This document shows, in pieces, positions 1-8,127 of a stretch of 64,000 nt of DNA (its first letter is position 1; each line of letters starts with the position of its first letter). The DNA comes from Chloroflexota bacterium (lineage in GTDB: Bacteria > Chloroflexota > Dehalococcoidia > SM23-28-2 > JACOUE01): assembly GCA_016178045.1 (NCBI GenBank), contig JACOUE010000041.1, positions 45,518-109,517 on the forward strand, written 5' to 3'. Below the pieces are notes generated by a model. It was not told where the DNA came from. It made no database searches and worked only from the letters and a program-made list of their open reading frames with translations. Made by a program: the position numbers and the translations under genes.

Positions 1-128
1 ACACCACGTATGGCTTCAGCAAGGACGACCTGAACGAGGCGTCGGCGCTGATGGCGCGTCAGCTACGGGTTCAGCCGAAAGTCATCGCGGAGATGGGGGA
101 CGGTCGGCCCGACTTCCGCCCTGGCTGA
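1..128 (+). CDS. C-terminal fragment of an unidentified protein
   Basis: An open frame enters from the left edge (first full codon at position 3) and stops at TGA 126-128, giving about 41 residues that end PDFRPG. Composition is like normal coding sequence, with a charged, partly helical stretch containing FSKDDLNEASALMARQ. Of the other two frames, one stops early, at codon 11, and the other stays open past this point, so the choice rests on composition and on the gap before the next promoter. Too little is visible to name a family. Confidence 0.4.
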   Translation, partial: TTYGFSKDDLNEASALMARQLRVQPKVIAEMGDGRPDFRPG

Positions 129-177
129 GCGCCCCGTCACCGGCGCCGGTCCGGCTAGCCGAATTCGGAACCCGCGG

Positions 178-207
178 TTGTCGGCCTCCCGCCGTGTGTG
201 TTATGCT
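178..207 (+). promoter_or_regulatory. Probable sigma-70-type promoter for the zinc-ribbon gene
   Basis: TTGTCG (178-183) and TATGCT (202-207) are separated by 18 bases, and TG before the -10 gives an extended -10 element. Transcription would start near 214, leaving a leader of about 145 nt before the GTG at 360. The same TTGTCG-18-TACAAT layout recurs upstream of the DEAD-box helicase at 55083-55112, which supports it as a real local promoter type. Confidence 0.5.
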
Positions 208-359
208 AGGGAAAAGCACGTTCTACAACCGGATACGGTCTCCTTGGAGGCCGCTTTTAGTTGTAGAGGTTAAGTTCGACGTCGGGTTCTCTTAAATCCG
301 CACCCCCCGCCCTGCTCGATGACCGAACGTAACCGGACACAAGGAAGGGAGGTCATCGA

Positions 360-671
360 GTGACCTATCAGGACAAGACCCTGGTTTGTGCTGATTGCGG
401 CCAGGAGTTTACCTTCTCCGCCGAGGATCAGCAGTTCCACGCCAGCCGTGGCTATCAGGACCCCAAGCGGTGTCCCGATTGCCGGCAGGCTCGCCGCTCC
501 GAGAGGGGAGGCGGTTCCTCTGGCTACGGCGGCGGCAGCCGCACACTCTACGACGCGGTCTGCGCCAGTTGCGGCGCCGCTGCTCAGGTGCCGTTCCAGC
601 CCCGTCAGGACCGGCCTGTCTACTGCAGCGACTGCTTCTCGAAGGTGCGGACCGGCAGGCCGCGCTGGTAA
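360..671 (+). CDS. Small zinc-ribbon protein (CxxC-x17-CxxC type)
   Basis: A 103-residue protein with two zinc ribbons. The first pairs C10/C13 with C38/C41; the second pairs C68/C71 with C89/C92, and the spacing between C71 and C89 is exactly 17 residues, the signature of the CxxC-x17-CxxC family that is frequent in Chloroflexota. A glycine/serine/arginine linker (about residues 49-61) joins them, which would suit nucleic-acid contact, although function is not established. The GTG start is set by the strong AAGGAAGGGAGG site just upstream. A close paralogue lies at 54488-54808 on the minus strand. The long leader suggests post-transcriptional control, perhaps by cold or stress; that is inference. 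Confidence 0.85.
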   Translation: MTYQDKTLVCADCGQEFTFSAEDQQFHASRGYQDPKRCPDCRQARRSERGGGSSGYGGGSRTLYDAVCASCGAAAQVPFQPRQDRPVYCSDCFSKVRTGRPRW

Positions 672-748
672 TCGGAGCGCGGCTTCGATTCTCCGTCTAA
701 CGCTAGGAGGTCTATCAACAATCCCCGAAGATGAGAGGAGGGAGCGTC

Positions 749-1027
749 ATGCCGCTCATCGTCACCGATAAGGCCGCGCAGCTGCTCAAGGACATTCAGT
801 TAGGCCACGAGGAAGCGACCGAGAAGACCTTGCGCCTCGTTCACAAGGGCGACAGCTTCGAGCTTACCTTCGATGCGGCCAGCGACGACGACCAGGTCTT
901 CCAGACCGAGGGCACAAACGTTCTGCTCGTCGCGCCGGCGGTGGCCGAGATCCTGGCCGAGGCTACTATCGACGCCCAGGAGACCACTGAAGGGCCCCGT
1001 CTGACCCTCACCAGCCAGTCGGCTTAA
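749..1027 (+). CDS. HesB/IscA-like domain protein lacking cysteines
   Basis: A 92-residue protein with the outline of the HesB/IscA Fe-S carrier fold: an N-terminal TDKAAQLLKDI helix, a strand with LRLVHKG, then VLLVAPAVAEIL and a C-terminal PRLTLT strand. The three cysteines that bind Fe-S clusters in true IscA/HesB proteins are absent; there is no cysteine in the sequence. It is therefore more likely a degenerate or regulatory relative than a cluster carrier. The ATG at 749 is preferred over the ATG at 731 because GAGGAGGGA lies between them at ribosome-binding distance from 749. It follows the zinc-ribbon gene by 77 nt and may be co-transcribed. Confidence 0.65.
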   Translation: MPLIVTDKAAQLLKDIQLGHEEATEKTLRLVHKGDSFELTFDAASDDDQVFQTEGTNVLLVAPAVAEILAEATIDAQETTEGPRLTLTSQSA

Positions 1028-1062
1028 GGCGACGCAACCGACAACCGAATAGAAGACGAGTC

Positions 1063-1112
1063 GCGCTTTTCCCGTAGCGGCCGTATCATGGGGCTGCTAT
1101 AAAGAAAAGCGC
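1063..1112. repeat. Inverted repeat with 9-bp perfect arms between two genes
   Basis: GCGCTTTTC (1063-1071) and GAAAAGCGC (1104-1112) are perfect complements separated by 32 bases. It sits just downstream of the HesB-like gene and overlaps the presumed start region of the following CoA-transferase. It could be a weak terminator or a regulator site; the loop is long for an intrinsic terminator. Confidence 0.4.
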
Positions 1113-1191
1113 TCGTTCTTCTAAGGGCGGTCCTCTCGACGGCGTCCGCGTCCTGGACCTGACGTGGGTCCTGGCCGGGCCTTTCGCCAGC

Positions 1192-2388
1192 ATGATCCTA
1201 TGCGACCTCGGTGCCGAGGTCATCAAGGTCGAACGGCCGCCCTACGGCGACGTCGCCCGCACCACCGGCCCTTACCTTAACGACGAGAGCTGCTACTTCT
1301 TCTCCGTCAACCGCGGCAAGAAGAGCGTCTGCCTGGAACTGAAGCAGGAGCGGGGGACAGAACTGTTCCTCCGCCTGGTAGAGGCGGCGGACGTGGTCAC
1401 GGAGAACTTCACCCCCGGCACCATGGAAGCGCTGGGCCTGGGGTACGACGTCCTCAGCCGCCGTAACCCACGACTCGTCTACGCCGCCACCTCCGGCTTC
1501 GGACAGACGGGGCCGGAGCGGATGCGGCCGGCCCTGGACATCGTGGTGCAGGGCATGGGCGGCATCATGAGCATCACCGGGGAACCCGGCGGCCCGCCGG
1601 TCCGGCCGGGAATATCGCTGGGCGATATCGCCGCCGGTCTGTACACCGCGGTCGGCGTCCTGGCCGCCCTCCACGAGCGCGAGAAGAGCGGCCGCGGCCA
1701 GTTCATCGACGTCAGCATGCTGGACTGTCAGGTCGCCATCCAGGAGAACGCCTTCGTCCGCTACTTCGCCACCGGCCAGGTGCCGGAGCCGCTGGGTACC
1801 CGCCATCCCCTCACGACGCCGTTCCAGGCGTTCCCCACCCGCGACGGCTGGATTGTGCTGGCCCTCAGCTGGGGCGTGGAGAACCAGTGGGAGCTTTTCT
1901 GCGCCACCATCGGCCGCACCGAACTCATCGACGACCCCCGCTTCGAGACGCCCCACCTCCGCAACCAGCACCACGGCGATCTGGAGCCCATCCTCAACGT
2001 CGCCCTCCGCGAAAGGACCACCGACGAGTGGCTCCGCGAGTTCGACGCCATCGGCCTTCCCTGCGGCCCGCTGAACAACATCGCTCAGGCCGCCGAACAC
2101 CCCCAGGTGAAGGCGCGGGAGATACTGGTGGAGGTGGAGCACCCGTCCGGCTTCAAGCTAACGCTCCCCGGCCTGCCCGTGAGGCTATCGCGCACGCCGG
2201 GCGGGGTCCGCGGCTCCTCCCCCGTCCTCGGCGAGCACACGGGCGCCGTCCTCTCCTCGTGGCTGGGGCTGTCAGCGGAGGAGGTGGCGGAGCTGCGGGC
2301 CGCCGGCGTTGTCGCCGGGCCTCTTCCCAGCCCCGTACCCCTCGTCCTAAGGCGGCAGTCCGTCGCCGGCGACGCTACCGTAGCCTAG
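1192..2388 (+). CDS. CaiB/BaiF family CoA-transferase (start codon problematic)
   Basis: Class III CoA-transferase that moves CoA between carboxylic acids in the cytosol. The family motif GAEVIKVERP is at the N-terminus, and the nucleophilic aspartate is present in SLGDIAAGLY. From the ATG at 1192 the protein is 398 residues, but homology continues upstream in the same frame: the codons from about 1132 read PLDGVRVLDLTWVLAGPFAS, the normal first strand of the family. No ATG, GTG or TTG lies in frame between the stop at 1075 and 1192; the best-placed codon is ATA at 1099. The substrate cannot be told from sequence. Its TAG overlaps the stop codon of the convergent neighbour. Confidence 0.85.
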   Translation: MILCDLGAEVIKVERPPYGDVARTTGPYLNDESCYFFSVNRGKKSVCLELKQERGTELFLRLVEAADVVTENFTPGTMEALGLGYDVLSRRNPRLVYAATSGFGQTGPERMRPALDIVVQGMGGIMSITGEPGGPPVRPGISLGDIAAGLYTAVGVLAALHEREKSGRGQFIDVSMLDCQVAIQENAFVRYFATGQVPEPLGTRHPLTTPFQAFPTRDGWIVLALSWGVENQWELFCATIGRTELIDDPRFETPHLRNQHHGDLEPILNVALRERTTDEWLREFDAIGLPCGPLNNIAQAAEHPQVKAREILVEVEHPSGFKLTLPGLPVRLSRTPGGVRGSSPVLGEHTGAVLSSWLGLSAEEVAELRAAGVVAGPLPSPVPLVLRRQSVAGDATVA

Positions 2389-3578
2389 AGAACGCCCTCC
2401 CGGCGCAGCCGCTCGATCTCCTCCGCCGAGTAGCCGAACCCCTGGAGCACTTCGTCCGTGTGCTGGCCCAGCGCCGGATCGGCTTCGCGGATTTCGGCGG
2501 GGGTGGCGCTGAAGCGGATAGGGGAGCCCACGACGGTGATATCCCCGAGCTGGGGGTGGCGCAGCGGCACCAGGTACTCGTTCTCGCGGTTCTGGGGGTC
2601 GGTTGCCACCTGCTCGTAGTCGTGGACGGGGGCGCAGAAGATATCGGCGGCCTCCAGACGCTTGAGCCACTCGGCCGCCGGCCGCCGGGCGAAGTGCCCG
2701 TCCAGCAGGCGATTCAGCTCGTCCCGGTTGCGGATGCGGTTGCCGAGGGACTCGAAGCGCTCGTCCCCGGCCAGGTCCGGCCAGTCGATAGCGGCGCAGA
2801 AGTCGGGCCAGCGGTGCGGGTACAGTCCGCCGATGGCCATGTAGCCGTCGGCGGTGGTGTAGACCTGCCAGAGCAGGGGCAGGTGGTGGTGCCCCCGTCC
2901 GGCGCGGCCGGGCAGCTGGCGGGTCACCAGGTAGTGGGTCAGCTCCCAGGACTGGGCCGCCACCATGCTCCCCAGCAGCGACGCCTCCACCTGCTGGCCC
3001 TCGCCGGTGCGCTCGCGGTGCAGGAGCGCGGCCAGGATCCCCAGGGCCAGCGTCACCGCCCCCACGTGGTCGGCGATGGCGACGCCGGTGGGGAGGGGGT
3101 GGGAGCCGTCATTCTCGCCGGTCACGCTGACCAGGCCGCTCACCGCCTGCGCCAGGATGTCGTTCCCCGGCTTGCGGCCCAGCGGCCCGCGCGTCCCGAA
3201 GGCGGAGGCGCTGGCGTAGATGATGCGCGGGTTCGCGCCCCTGAATTCGTCGTAGCCCAGGCCCAGCTTCTCCATTACCCCCGGCCGGAAGTTGTGGACG
3301 ACGACGTCGCAGTCGCGGGCGAGGCGGAGGACGAGCTCGCGGCCTTTCTCCTTCTTCAGGTCGACGGTGAGGCTCTTCTTGCCCCGGTTGATGGCCAGGA
3401 AGTAGCAGGAGACGCGGCTCTCCCGGTCGACGGCGAGGACGCGGCCGATCTCCCCGTGGCCGGGCTGCTCCACCTTGATCACCTCGGCGCCCATGTCGGC
3501 CATGAGCAGGGTGGCATATGGCCCCTGCTGGGCGATGGTGAAGTCGAGGACGCGGATGCCTTCCAGCGGCCCTGTCAT
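2385..3578 (-). CDS. CaiB/BaiF family CoA-transferase
   Basis: A 397-residue class III CoA-transferase, full length for the family. It opens with GPLEGIRVLDFT, has GAEVIKVEQPGHGE, and keeps the catalytic aspartate in VAIADHVGAV. The start at 3578 is chosen over the upstream ATG at 3605 because AAAGGGGGCGG precedes it at proper spacing and family homology begins there. It converges with the previous CoA-transferase; the two TAG stops share the palindrome CTAG. The substrate acid is unknown; the surrounding acyl-CoA enzymes point to aliphatic or aromatic acid catabolism. Confidence 0.9.
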   Translation of the reverse strand: MTGPLEGIRVLDFTIAQQGPYATLLMADMGAEVIKVEQPGHGEIGRVLAVDRESRVSCYFLAINRGKKSLTVDLKKEKGRELVLRLARDCDVVVHNFRPGVMEKLGLGYDEFRGANPRIIYASASAFGTRGPLGRKPGNDILAQAVSGLVSVTGENDGSHPLPTGVAIADHVGAVTLALGILAALLHRERTGEGQQVEASLLGSMVAAQSWELTHYLVTRQLPGRAGRGHHHLPLLWQVYTTADGYMAIGGLYPHRWPDFCAAIDWPDLAGDERFESLGNRIRNRDELNRLLDGHFARRPAAEWLKRLEAADIFCAPVHDYEQVATDPQNRENEYLVPLRHPQLGDITVVGSPIRFSATPAEIREADPALGQHTDEVLQGFGYSAEEIERLRREGVL

Positions 3579-3741
3579 GCCGCCCCCTTTGTCCTGAGAT
3601 GCCATAAGCCTATCGCCGCGGGCGATACGCTGTCAATTTGGGGGAGGTCTGCCACCGGCGGGACGGATAACCGGGGCCGTTGTCCCCGGTGTCTGAGGCG
3701 ATAGCCTCAGGGGTGGGTGGGGCGAACTACGCAGCGTTCCG

Positions 3742-3770
3742 TTGACGCCCCCGCCGGCCCCTAATAAGAT
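3742..3770 (+). promoter_or_regulatory. Promoter for the enolase-superfamily gene
   Basis: TTGACG (3742-3747) and TAAGAT (3765-3770) are 17 bases apart. The predicted transcript starts near 3777, which excludes any start codon further upstream and supports the GTG at 3808. A small stem (CTGAGGC/GCCTCAG, 3692-3709) lies just upstream. Confidence 0.55.
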
Positions 3771-3807
3771 ACGGGCAGCCCAGCACACCGCCAGGAGGAG
3801 CCCCGCC

Positions 3808-4941
3808 GTGAGGATCACCCAGGTCAAGGTCCGCCTCTTCGAGTGCCCCATGCCCCAGCCCTTCCATCCCACCTGGCAGCCCCTTGCCGCTACTTCGTCG
3901 CGGATCCACGTGGTCGAGGTCCACACGGACGAGGGCATCGTCGGCATCGGCTCGGGGGGCGTGCCGGTGCGCTGGGAGGTGGCGGGGCTGTTCCTGATGG
4001 GGCAGGACCCGTTCGCCATCGAGCAGCACGTGGCGAACCTGCGCTCCATGGCCTTCTTCGTGGGGAGGCCCTGGCCGGTTGAGGTGGCGCTCTGGGACAT
4101 CATCGGTAAGGCGACGGGCCAGCCCGTCTACCGTCTCCTCGGCGGCGGCGCCGACCGCCTCAAGGCGTACGCCTCCACCGGCGAGCTGCGGTCGCTGGAG
4201 GCGCGGGTCGAGTCGGTCGAGCAGATCAAGGCGGAAGGGTTCCGGGCCGTCAAGCTGCGCTTCCACAGCGCCGACATCCGCGAGGACGTAAAGACGCTGG
4301 AGGCGGTGCGCAAGGCCGTCGGCGACGACATGGACATCATGGTCGACGCCAACTGGGGCTGGCGCATCGCCCCGGACCGGCAGCCGAACCGCTGGGACCT
4401 GAATACGGCCATAGCCGCCGCCAGGGAGATGGAGCGCCTGGGCGTGTACTGGCTGGAGGAGCCGCTCGACGCCTACGACTACGACGGCCTGGCCGAGATG
4501 CGGCGGCACCTGACCACGCTCCGCCTGGCCGGCAGCGAGCTGAACCGCGGGCCGGAGGAGGTCCGCATCTACTTGGAGAAGGGCTGCTTCGACGTGTACC
4601 AGCCCGATTGCACGTTCATCGGCGGCATCTCGACGGCGCGCCAGATCGCGGCGATGGTGGAGACTGCGGGCAAGACCTTCACGCCCCACACCTGGACGAA
4701 CGGCATCGGCCTGGTGGCGAACCTCCACGTGGCCGCCGCCGTCGACCGCGTGCCGTACATCGAGTTCCCCTACGACCCGCCCAACTGGACGCCGGAGTTT
4801 CGCGATTTCGTGTTCAGCGAGCCGCTCAACATCGACCCCGAGGGCTACGTGCACGTGCCCCAGAAGCCGGGCCTGGGGATCGAGCTGGACGAGGAGAAGC
4901 TGAAGCAGTACGAGCAGGCGGACACGCGCCGACTGATCTGA
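3808..4941 (+). CDS. Mandelate racemase/muconate lactonizing enzyme family protein
   Basis: Enolase-superfamily enzyme of 377 residues, a soluble TIM-barrel protein with a capping domain. Metal ligands are visible in VDANWGW (Asp), LEEPLD (Glu) and GSELNRG (Glu). The AVKLRFH strand carries the lysine side of the active site and FTPHTWTNG the histidine base, as in sugar-acid dehydratases of the mandelate racemase subgroup. A dehydratase or cycloisomerase of a sugar acid is likely; the exact substrate is not decidable. GTG at 3808 has AGGAGG nine bases upstream. The gene is followed 14 nt later by a SnoaL-like gene, probably in one operon. Confidence 0.88.
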   Translation: MRITQVKVRLFECPMPQPFHPTWQPLAATSSRIHVVEVHTDEGIVGIGSGGVPVRWEVAGLFLMGQDPFAIEQHVANLRSMAFFVGRPWPVEVALWDIIGKATGQPVYRLLGGGADRLKAYASTGELRSLEARVESVEQIKAEGFRAVKLRFHSADIREDVKTLEAVRKAVGDDMDIMVDANWGWRIAPDRQPNRWDLNTAIAAAREMERLGVYWLEEPLDAYDYDGLAEMRRHLTTLRLAGSELNRGPEEVRIYLEKGCFDVYQPDCTFIGGISTARQIAAMVETAGKTFTPHTWTNGIGLVANLHVAAAVDRVPYIEFPYDPPNWTPEFRDFVFSEPLNIDPEGYVHVPQKPGLGIELDEEKLKQYEQADTRRLI

Positions 4942-4955
4942 GGGAAGGAGCAGTC

Positions 4956-5324
4956 ATGGTTACCACCCAGGGGATCGTCGAGGGTTACGGCGGCGCCTGG
5001 AACGAGACCGATGAGGGCGCCCGCCGCCGCCTGCTGGAGAAGTGCTGGGCCGACGGCGGCACCTACACCGACCCCCAGTCGCACGCCGAGGGGCGCGACG
5101 CGCTCTCGGCCCTCATCGGCGGCTTTCAGCAGCAGATGCCGGGCGCCCGCATCGAGGCGACCAGCGGCGCCGACGTCCACCACAATGTCCTTCGCTTCAC
5201 CTGGAAGCTTCTGGGCCCCCAGGGCAACACGGTCATGGAAGGGGTGGACTTCGGGGAGCTGGACGGCGACGGGCGAATAAAGCGAATCGTGGGCTTCTTC
5301 GGCCCGCCGCCGGCGGCTAGCTGA
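4956..5324 (+). CDS. SnoaL-like/NTF2-fold protein
   Basis: A 122-residue alpha+beta-barrel protein of the SnoaL-like type. It has an N-terminal helix containing YGGAWNETD, a WADGGTYTDP strand typical of the family, and a C-terminal GRIKRIVGFFG strand. These proteins act as isomerases or cyclases, or bind small ligands; no catalytic pair can be assigned here. ATG 4956 follows AGGGAAGGAG. It lies 14 nt after the enolase-superfamily gene, so it may act on the same metabolite. An intergenic palindrome follows. Confidence 0.8.
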   Translation: MVTTQGIVEGYGGAWNETDEGARRRLLEKCWADGGTYTDPQSHAEGRDALSALIGGFQQQMPGARIEATSGADVHHNVLRFTWKLLGPQGNTVMEGVDFGELDGDGRIKRIVGFFGPPPAAS

Positions 5325-5338
5325 TCCCGCCGAAGCCC

Positions 5339-5401
5339 GATGTAGCGGAGGCCTTCAGGCCTCCACCTGCCGCTTGGAAGCCTCAAGGCTTCCGCTACAT
5401 C
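5339..5401. repeat. Intergenic palindromic repeat (GTAGCGGA...TCCGCTAC), probable bidirectional terminator
   Basis: Outer arms GATGTAGCGGAGGCC (5339-5353) and GGCTTCCGCTACATC (5387-5401) pair with one mismatch. Inside are two smaller stems, AGGCCT-TCA-AGGCCT-like and GGAAGCC/GGCTTCC. It separates two convergent genes, where it could end transcription from both sides. It belongs to a set of related palindromes in this window (12804-12854, 19933-19966, 23233-23257, 49175-49208). Confidence 0.65.
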
Positions 5402-5415
5402 CTCTGGCCCACAGC

Positions 5416-6123
5416 CTACGATATCCCCCCGAATCCCGCCGGCAGCCCGTCCAGGTGGGCGACGTCGTTCAGGCGCCAGATGATGCGCTTATCGCCCAGG
5501 GCGCGGATGGACGTGATGCTGGCGTTGAACGGGTAGAAGATGAAGTCCTGCGGCAGACCCAGCACCACGCTCACGTACGTCTGGATGACGCCGGCGTGGG
5601 CCACCACCGCCACCCGCTTCCCCCCGCACTCAGCGATGATGCGGTCGATGGCGGCGCTGATGCGCCGGCGGGCCGGCTCGCTGCCCTCGCCGCCGGGGAA
5701 GGCGTCCCAGCGGGCCTGGCGCAGTATCTGCTCCTTGACGTCGGCCAGGGCACCGCTGGCGATTGCGTCAAGGTCGGGCCTCGGCCCCAGGTAGACCTCG
5801 CGCAGGTCGTCCACCACCGTGACGGGCAGGCCCGCGGCCTCCGCGATGACCTCCGCCGTCTGCCGCGCCCGCCGGAAGGGGCTGCTGTACACGGCGTCGA
5901 CCCCCTGGCGGCCCAGCCGCTCGGCCAGGCGGCGGGCCTGCTCGCGGCCCACCTCAGTGATCTGCGGGTCCGCCTCGTCGGTGGTCTCGCCGGTGTTGCT
6001 GGCAGACTGGGCGTGGCGGATCAGGTAGAGCCGCGTCGCCTCTGGCTGCCCGATGAGCAGGACGTCGCGGAAGTAGTAGGCGATAGGGTCGCCCGGCGGC
6101 TCCTGCTCGACCTCTGGCGACAT
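5416..6123 (-). CDS. Histidine phosphatase family protein (phosphoglycerate-mutase-like)
   Basis: A 235-residue cytosolic phosphatase of the histidine phosphatase superfamily. The phospho-accepting histidine is in LIRHAQSAS (the usual RHG is RHA here), the second arginine is in YSSPFRRARQTAE, and the C-terminal histidine is in VVAHAGVIQTYV. The first 30 residues precede the domain and are of unknown use. Substrates of this family range from sugar phosphates to nucleotides and cannot be predicted. It is divergent from the next gene, with about 95 nt between them. Confidence 0.85.
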   Translation of the reverse strand: MSPEVEQEPPGDPIAYYFRDVLLIGQPEATRLYLIRHAQSASNTGETTDEADPQITEVGREQARRLAERLGRQGVDAVYSSPFRRARQTAEVIAEAAGLPVTVVDDLREVYLGPRPDLDAIASGALADVKEQILRQARWDAFPGGEGSEPARRRISAAIDRIIAECGGKRVAVVAHAGVIQTYVSVVLGLPQDFIFYPFNASITSIRALGDKRIIWRLNDVAHLDGLPAGFGGIS

Positions 6124-6217
6124 CTCAGCGGCAATAATAGGGCATCCGCCCCCGAAGCACCATCGGCCGCCTTGCCCGCTGCCACCATATACGGGAGAAT
6201 GGCCTGCGAGGCCCCGC

Positions 6218-7315
6218 TTGGAGACCGGAGTCAGCTACTTCTCCTCCCGCACCCTCCGCCACGTCCGCGCCGACCTCGCCGACATCGTGGAGCACGGCTG
6301 CACCTACGTCGTCCACTGCTTCACGGAAACGGACCTCGCCTTCTACCTCGACACCGTCCGTGAGGTCGTCGCTGCCACGCGGGAGGCGGGCTTGGAGCCG
6401 TGGCTTGACCCCTGGGGCCTCGCCGCCGTCTTCAGCGGCGAGTCGTTCACCCGCTTCCCCCTTGAGCACCCCGAAACGTGGCAGGTGCTCTCGGACGGGC
6501 GAAGGGTAGGCGCCGCCTGCCCGAACCACCCGGAGACCCGCCGCTTCCTCCGCCGGTGGGTCGAGGCGGCGGCGTCGGTGGGCGGGGAGGTGCTCTTCTG
6601 GGACGAGCCCCACTTCTACGTCGGCCTCTGGGGCGGCGACGTCTCGGGGGCGTGGGCCTGCCGCTGCGACGCCTGCCGCGCCCTATTTCGCGAGCGGCAC
6701 GGCGAAGAGATGCCCCTCGAGTTCACGCCGGAGGTCCGCGCCTTCCGCGAGTCCTCCCTGCTGGAGATGCTGACGGAGGCCTGCCGCTTCGGGCGAGAGA
6801 AGGGGCTGCGCAACGCTCTCTGCCTCCTCCCCACCGATCCGGGCGGGCACGGCTTCCCCCAGGTGGAGGAGAGACTGCGCTCGCTGGTGCAGCGCAGGCT
6901 GGGCGAGGGCGCTCCCCCGTCCGCCGTCCAGGCCCTCCTCCACGTCGGCGTCGGCGACTGGGACCGGGCCGCCGCCATCCCCGACCTCGACGTCTTCGGC
7001 TGCGATCCTTACTGGTACCTGTTCGGCGTGGAGGCGGAGCCCTTCATGCGGGTCTACGGAGGGAAGGCGGCGGAGGCGGCGCGACGCCACGCCCGCGGCC
7101 TCCAGCTGTGGGTGCAGGCGTTCCGCGTGCCCGAGGGGCGGGAGGAGGAGCTGCGCACGGGGCTGCGCGTGGCGGAGGAGCTGGGCGCGACCCACGTGGC
7201 GGCCTGGAGCTACGAGGCGACGGCCAGCATGTCGCAGATCCGCTGCGCCCGCCCGGACGTGGTGTGGCGGGTCCTGGGGAAGGAGTTCCGCCGGCTGCGG
7301 GCCGGCGCGCTCTAG
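6218..7315 (+). CDS. Unassigned protein with TIM-barrel, glycosidase-like features
   Basis: A 365-residue soluble protein starting at TTG 6218. Visible features are alternating strands and helices, LEPWLDPWG near residue 48, VLFWDEPHFYVG near residue 128 with an acid after the strand, a CRCDACRALF cysteine cluster, DVFGCDPYWYLFG and a C-terminal HVAAWSYEAT. The acids at strand ends are like those of glycoside hydrolase-type barrels, but I cannot assign a family. The cysteine cluster resembles the zinc-site loop of some beta-galactosidase-like (GH42-type) barrels. No signal peptide is seen. The start is uncertain because no strong ribosome-binding site precedes it. Confidence 0.7.
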   Translation: METGVSYFSSRTLRHVRADLADIVEHGCTYVVHCFTETDLAFYLDTVREVVAATREAGLEPWLDPWGLAAVFSGESFTRFPLEHPETWQVLSDGRRVGAACPNHPETRRFLRRWVEAAASVGGEVLFWDEPHFYVGLWGGDVSGAWACRCDACRALFRERHGEEMPLEFTPEVRAFRESSLLEMLTEACRFGREKGLRNALCLLPTDPGGHGFPQVEERLRSLVQRRLGEGAPPSAVQALLHVGVGDWDRAAAIPDLDVFGCDPYWYLFGVEAEPFMRVYGGKAAEAARRHARGLQLWVQAFRVPEGREEELRTGLRVAEELGATHVAAWSYEATASMSQIRCARPDVVWRVLGKEFRRLRAGAL

Positions 7316-7383
7316 TTGCCTATACGGGCCGTCTTGGCCAGCGCGAACGTCACCGCGCAATGCGAGGAATTAGGTTTCAGAAC

Positions 7384-8058
7384 CTACCAGGCGAAGTCTC
7401 GCGTCCAGTTGAGGGTGTTGTCGTTTCGGGGCCGCAGGCAATCGTCGGACGATGTATGGTTAGCTGTGGGTGTGCAGTAATCTCCGTAGGTGCCCCCATT
7501 GAACTTCACATCAGGGTTAAGCTGCCGGTGGCCAGAACTCTTTTCGTGGATATGATAGCCGCTCCAGCCGGCGGCGCAGTTGCTGTCTCCTACCATGGTG
7601 GAGGCATACCACCACGACCAGCCTGTGTAGAACCAGAATGAGAACCCGGGAAGATCAGTCTGGGTATGCACATATGTCATAGTGCCCTTGTACACGCCAA
7701 GACCGGAATCCAGAATCTTGACGGACATGTAGTCGCATCCCAAGCCGTCGACCAGATTCCCCGTCCGATCACCCCTCAGCAAATCGCCGCTGCCGGCAAG
7801 GTCGAAGACGTAACCCCGGAACTGTCCGTCCCGGTTATTCACATTGGTCCAGCTGTCCCAGTCGAGTCCCCCACCAGAGCTAGCGCCGCAGGCCCCATGA
7901 TATTTGCAGTGAAGGTGGGCCTTATCGCCTTGATCGCCTGCGGGCGGGAACATGTTGACCTGAAAACGCGACGCCGCTGCAGCGGGGCTGTAAAGGGCTG
8001 CCAAGGTGCCAACCAATACGGCCAGAGAAACTGCTACAAGGACCTTAAACCAATCCAT
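7384..8058 (-). CDS. Secreted Trp/Cys-containing protein of unknown function (pair 2)
   Basis: A 224-residue protein with a clear signal peptide: WFK, a hydrophobic stretch, then YSPAAAASR with an AxA-type cleavage site near residue 29. The mature part is rich in Trp, Gly, Asp and Asn and has six cysteines and a GYHIHEKSSGH histidine cluster near the C-terminal third, so a secreted, possibly disulphide-bonded or metal-binding role is likely. No family is recognised. It is the second gene of a two-gene module; the membrane-anchored gene lies 69 nt upstream. GC content is visibly lower than in the flanking catabolic genes. Confidence 0.75.
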   Translation of the reverse strand: MDWFKVLVAVSLAVLVGTLAALYSPAAAASRFQVNMFPPAGDQGDKAHLHCKYHGACGASSGGGLDWDSWTNVNNRDGQFRGYVFDLAGSGDLLRGDRTGNLVDGLGCDYMSVKILDSGLGVYKGTMTYVHTQTDLPGFSFWFYTGWSWWYASTMVGDSNCAAGWSGYHIHEKSSGHRQLNPDVKFNGGTYGDYCTPTANHTSSDDCLRPRNDNTLNWTRDFAW

Positions 8059-8127
8059 GTCACAACCCCCAAGGTCTAGCTCCCGTTTGGCGGGACCGCC
8101 CCCGGGTTCGCCGAATATGTCTTTTGT

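Noticed and set aside
240-252. CTCCTT-GGAGG in the leader of the zinc-ribbon gene as a riboswitch or thermometer
   Set aside because: It could pair with the ribosome-binding site, but the pairing is short and no conserved riboswitch core is visible; too weak to call.
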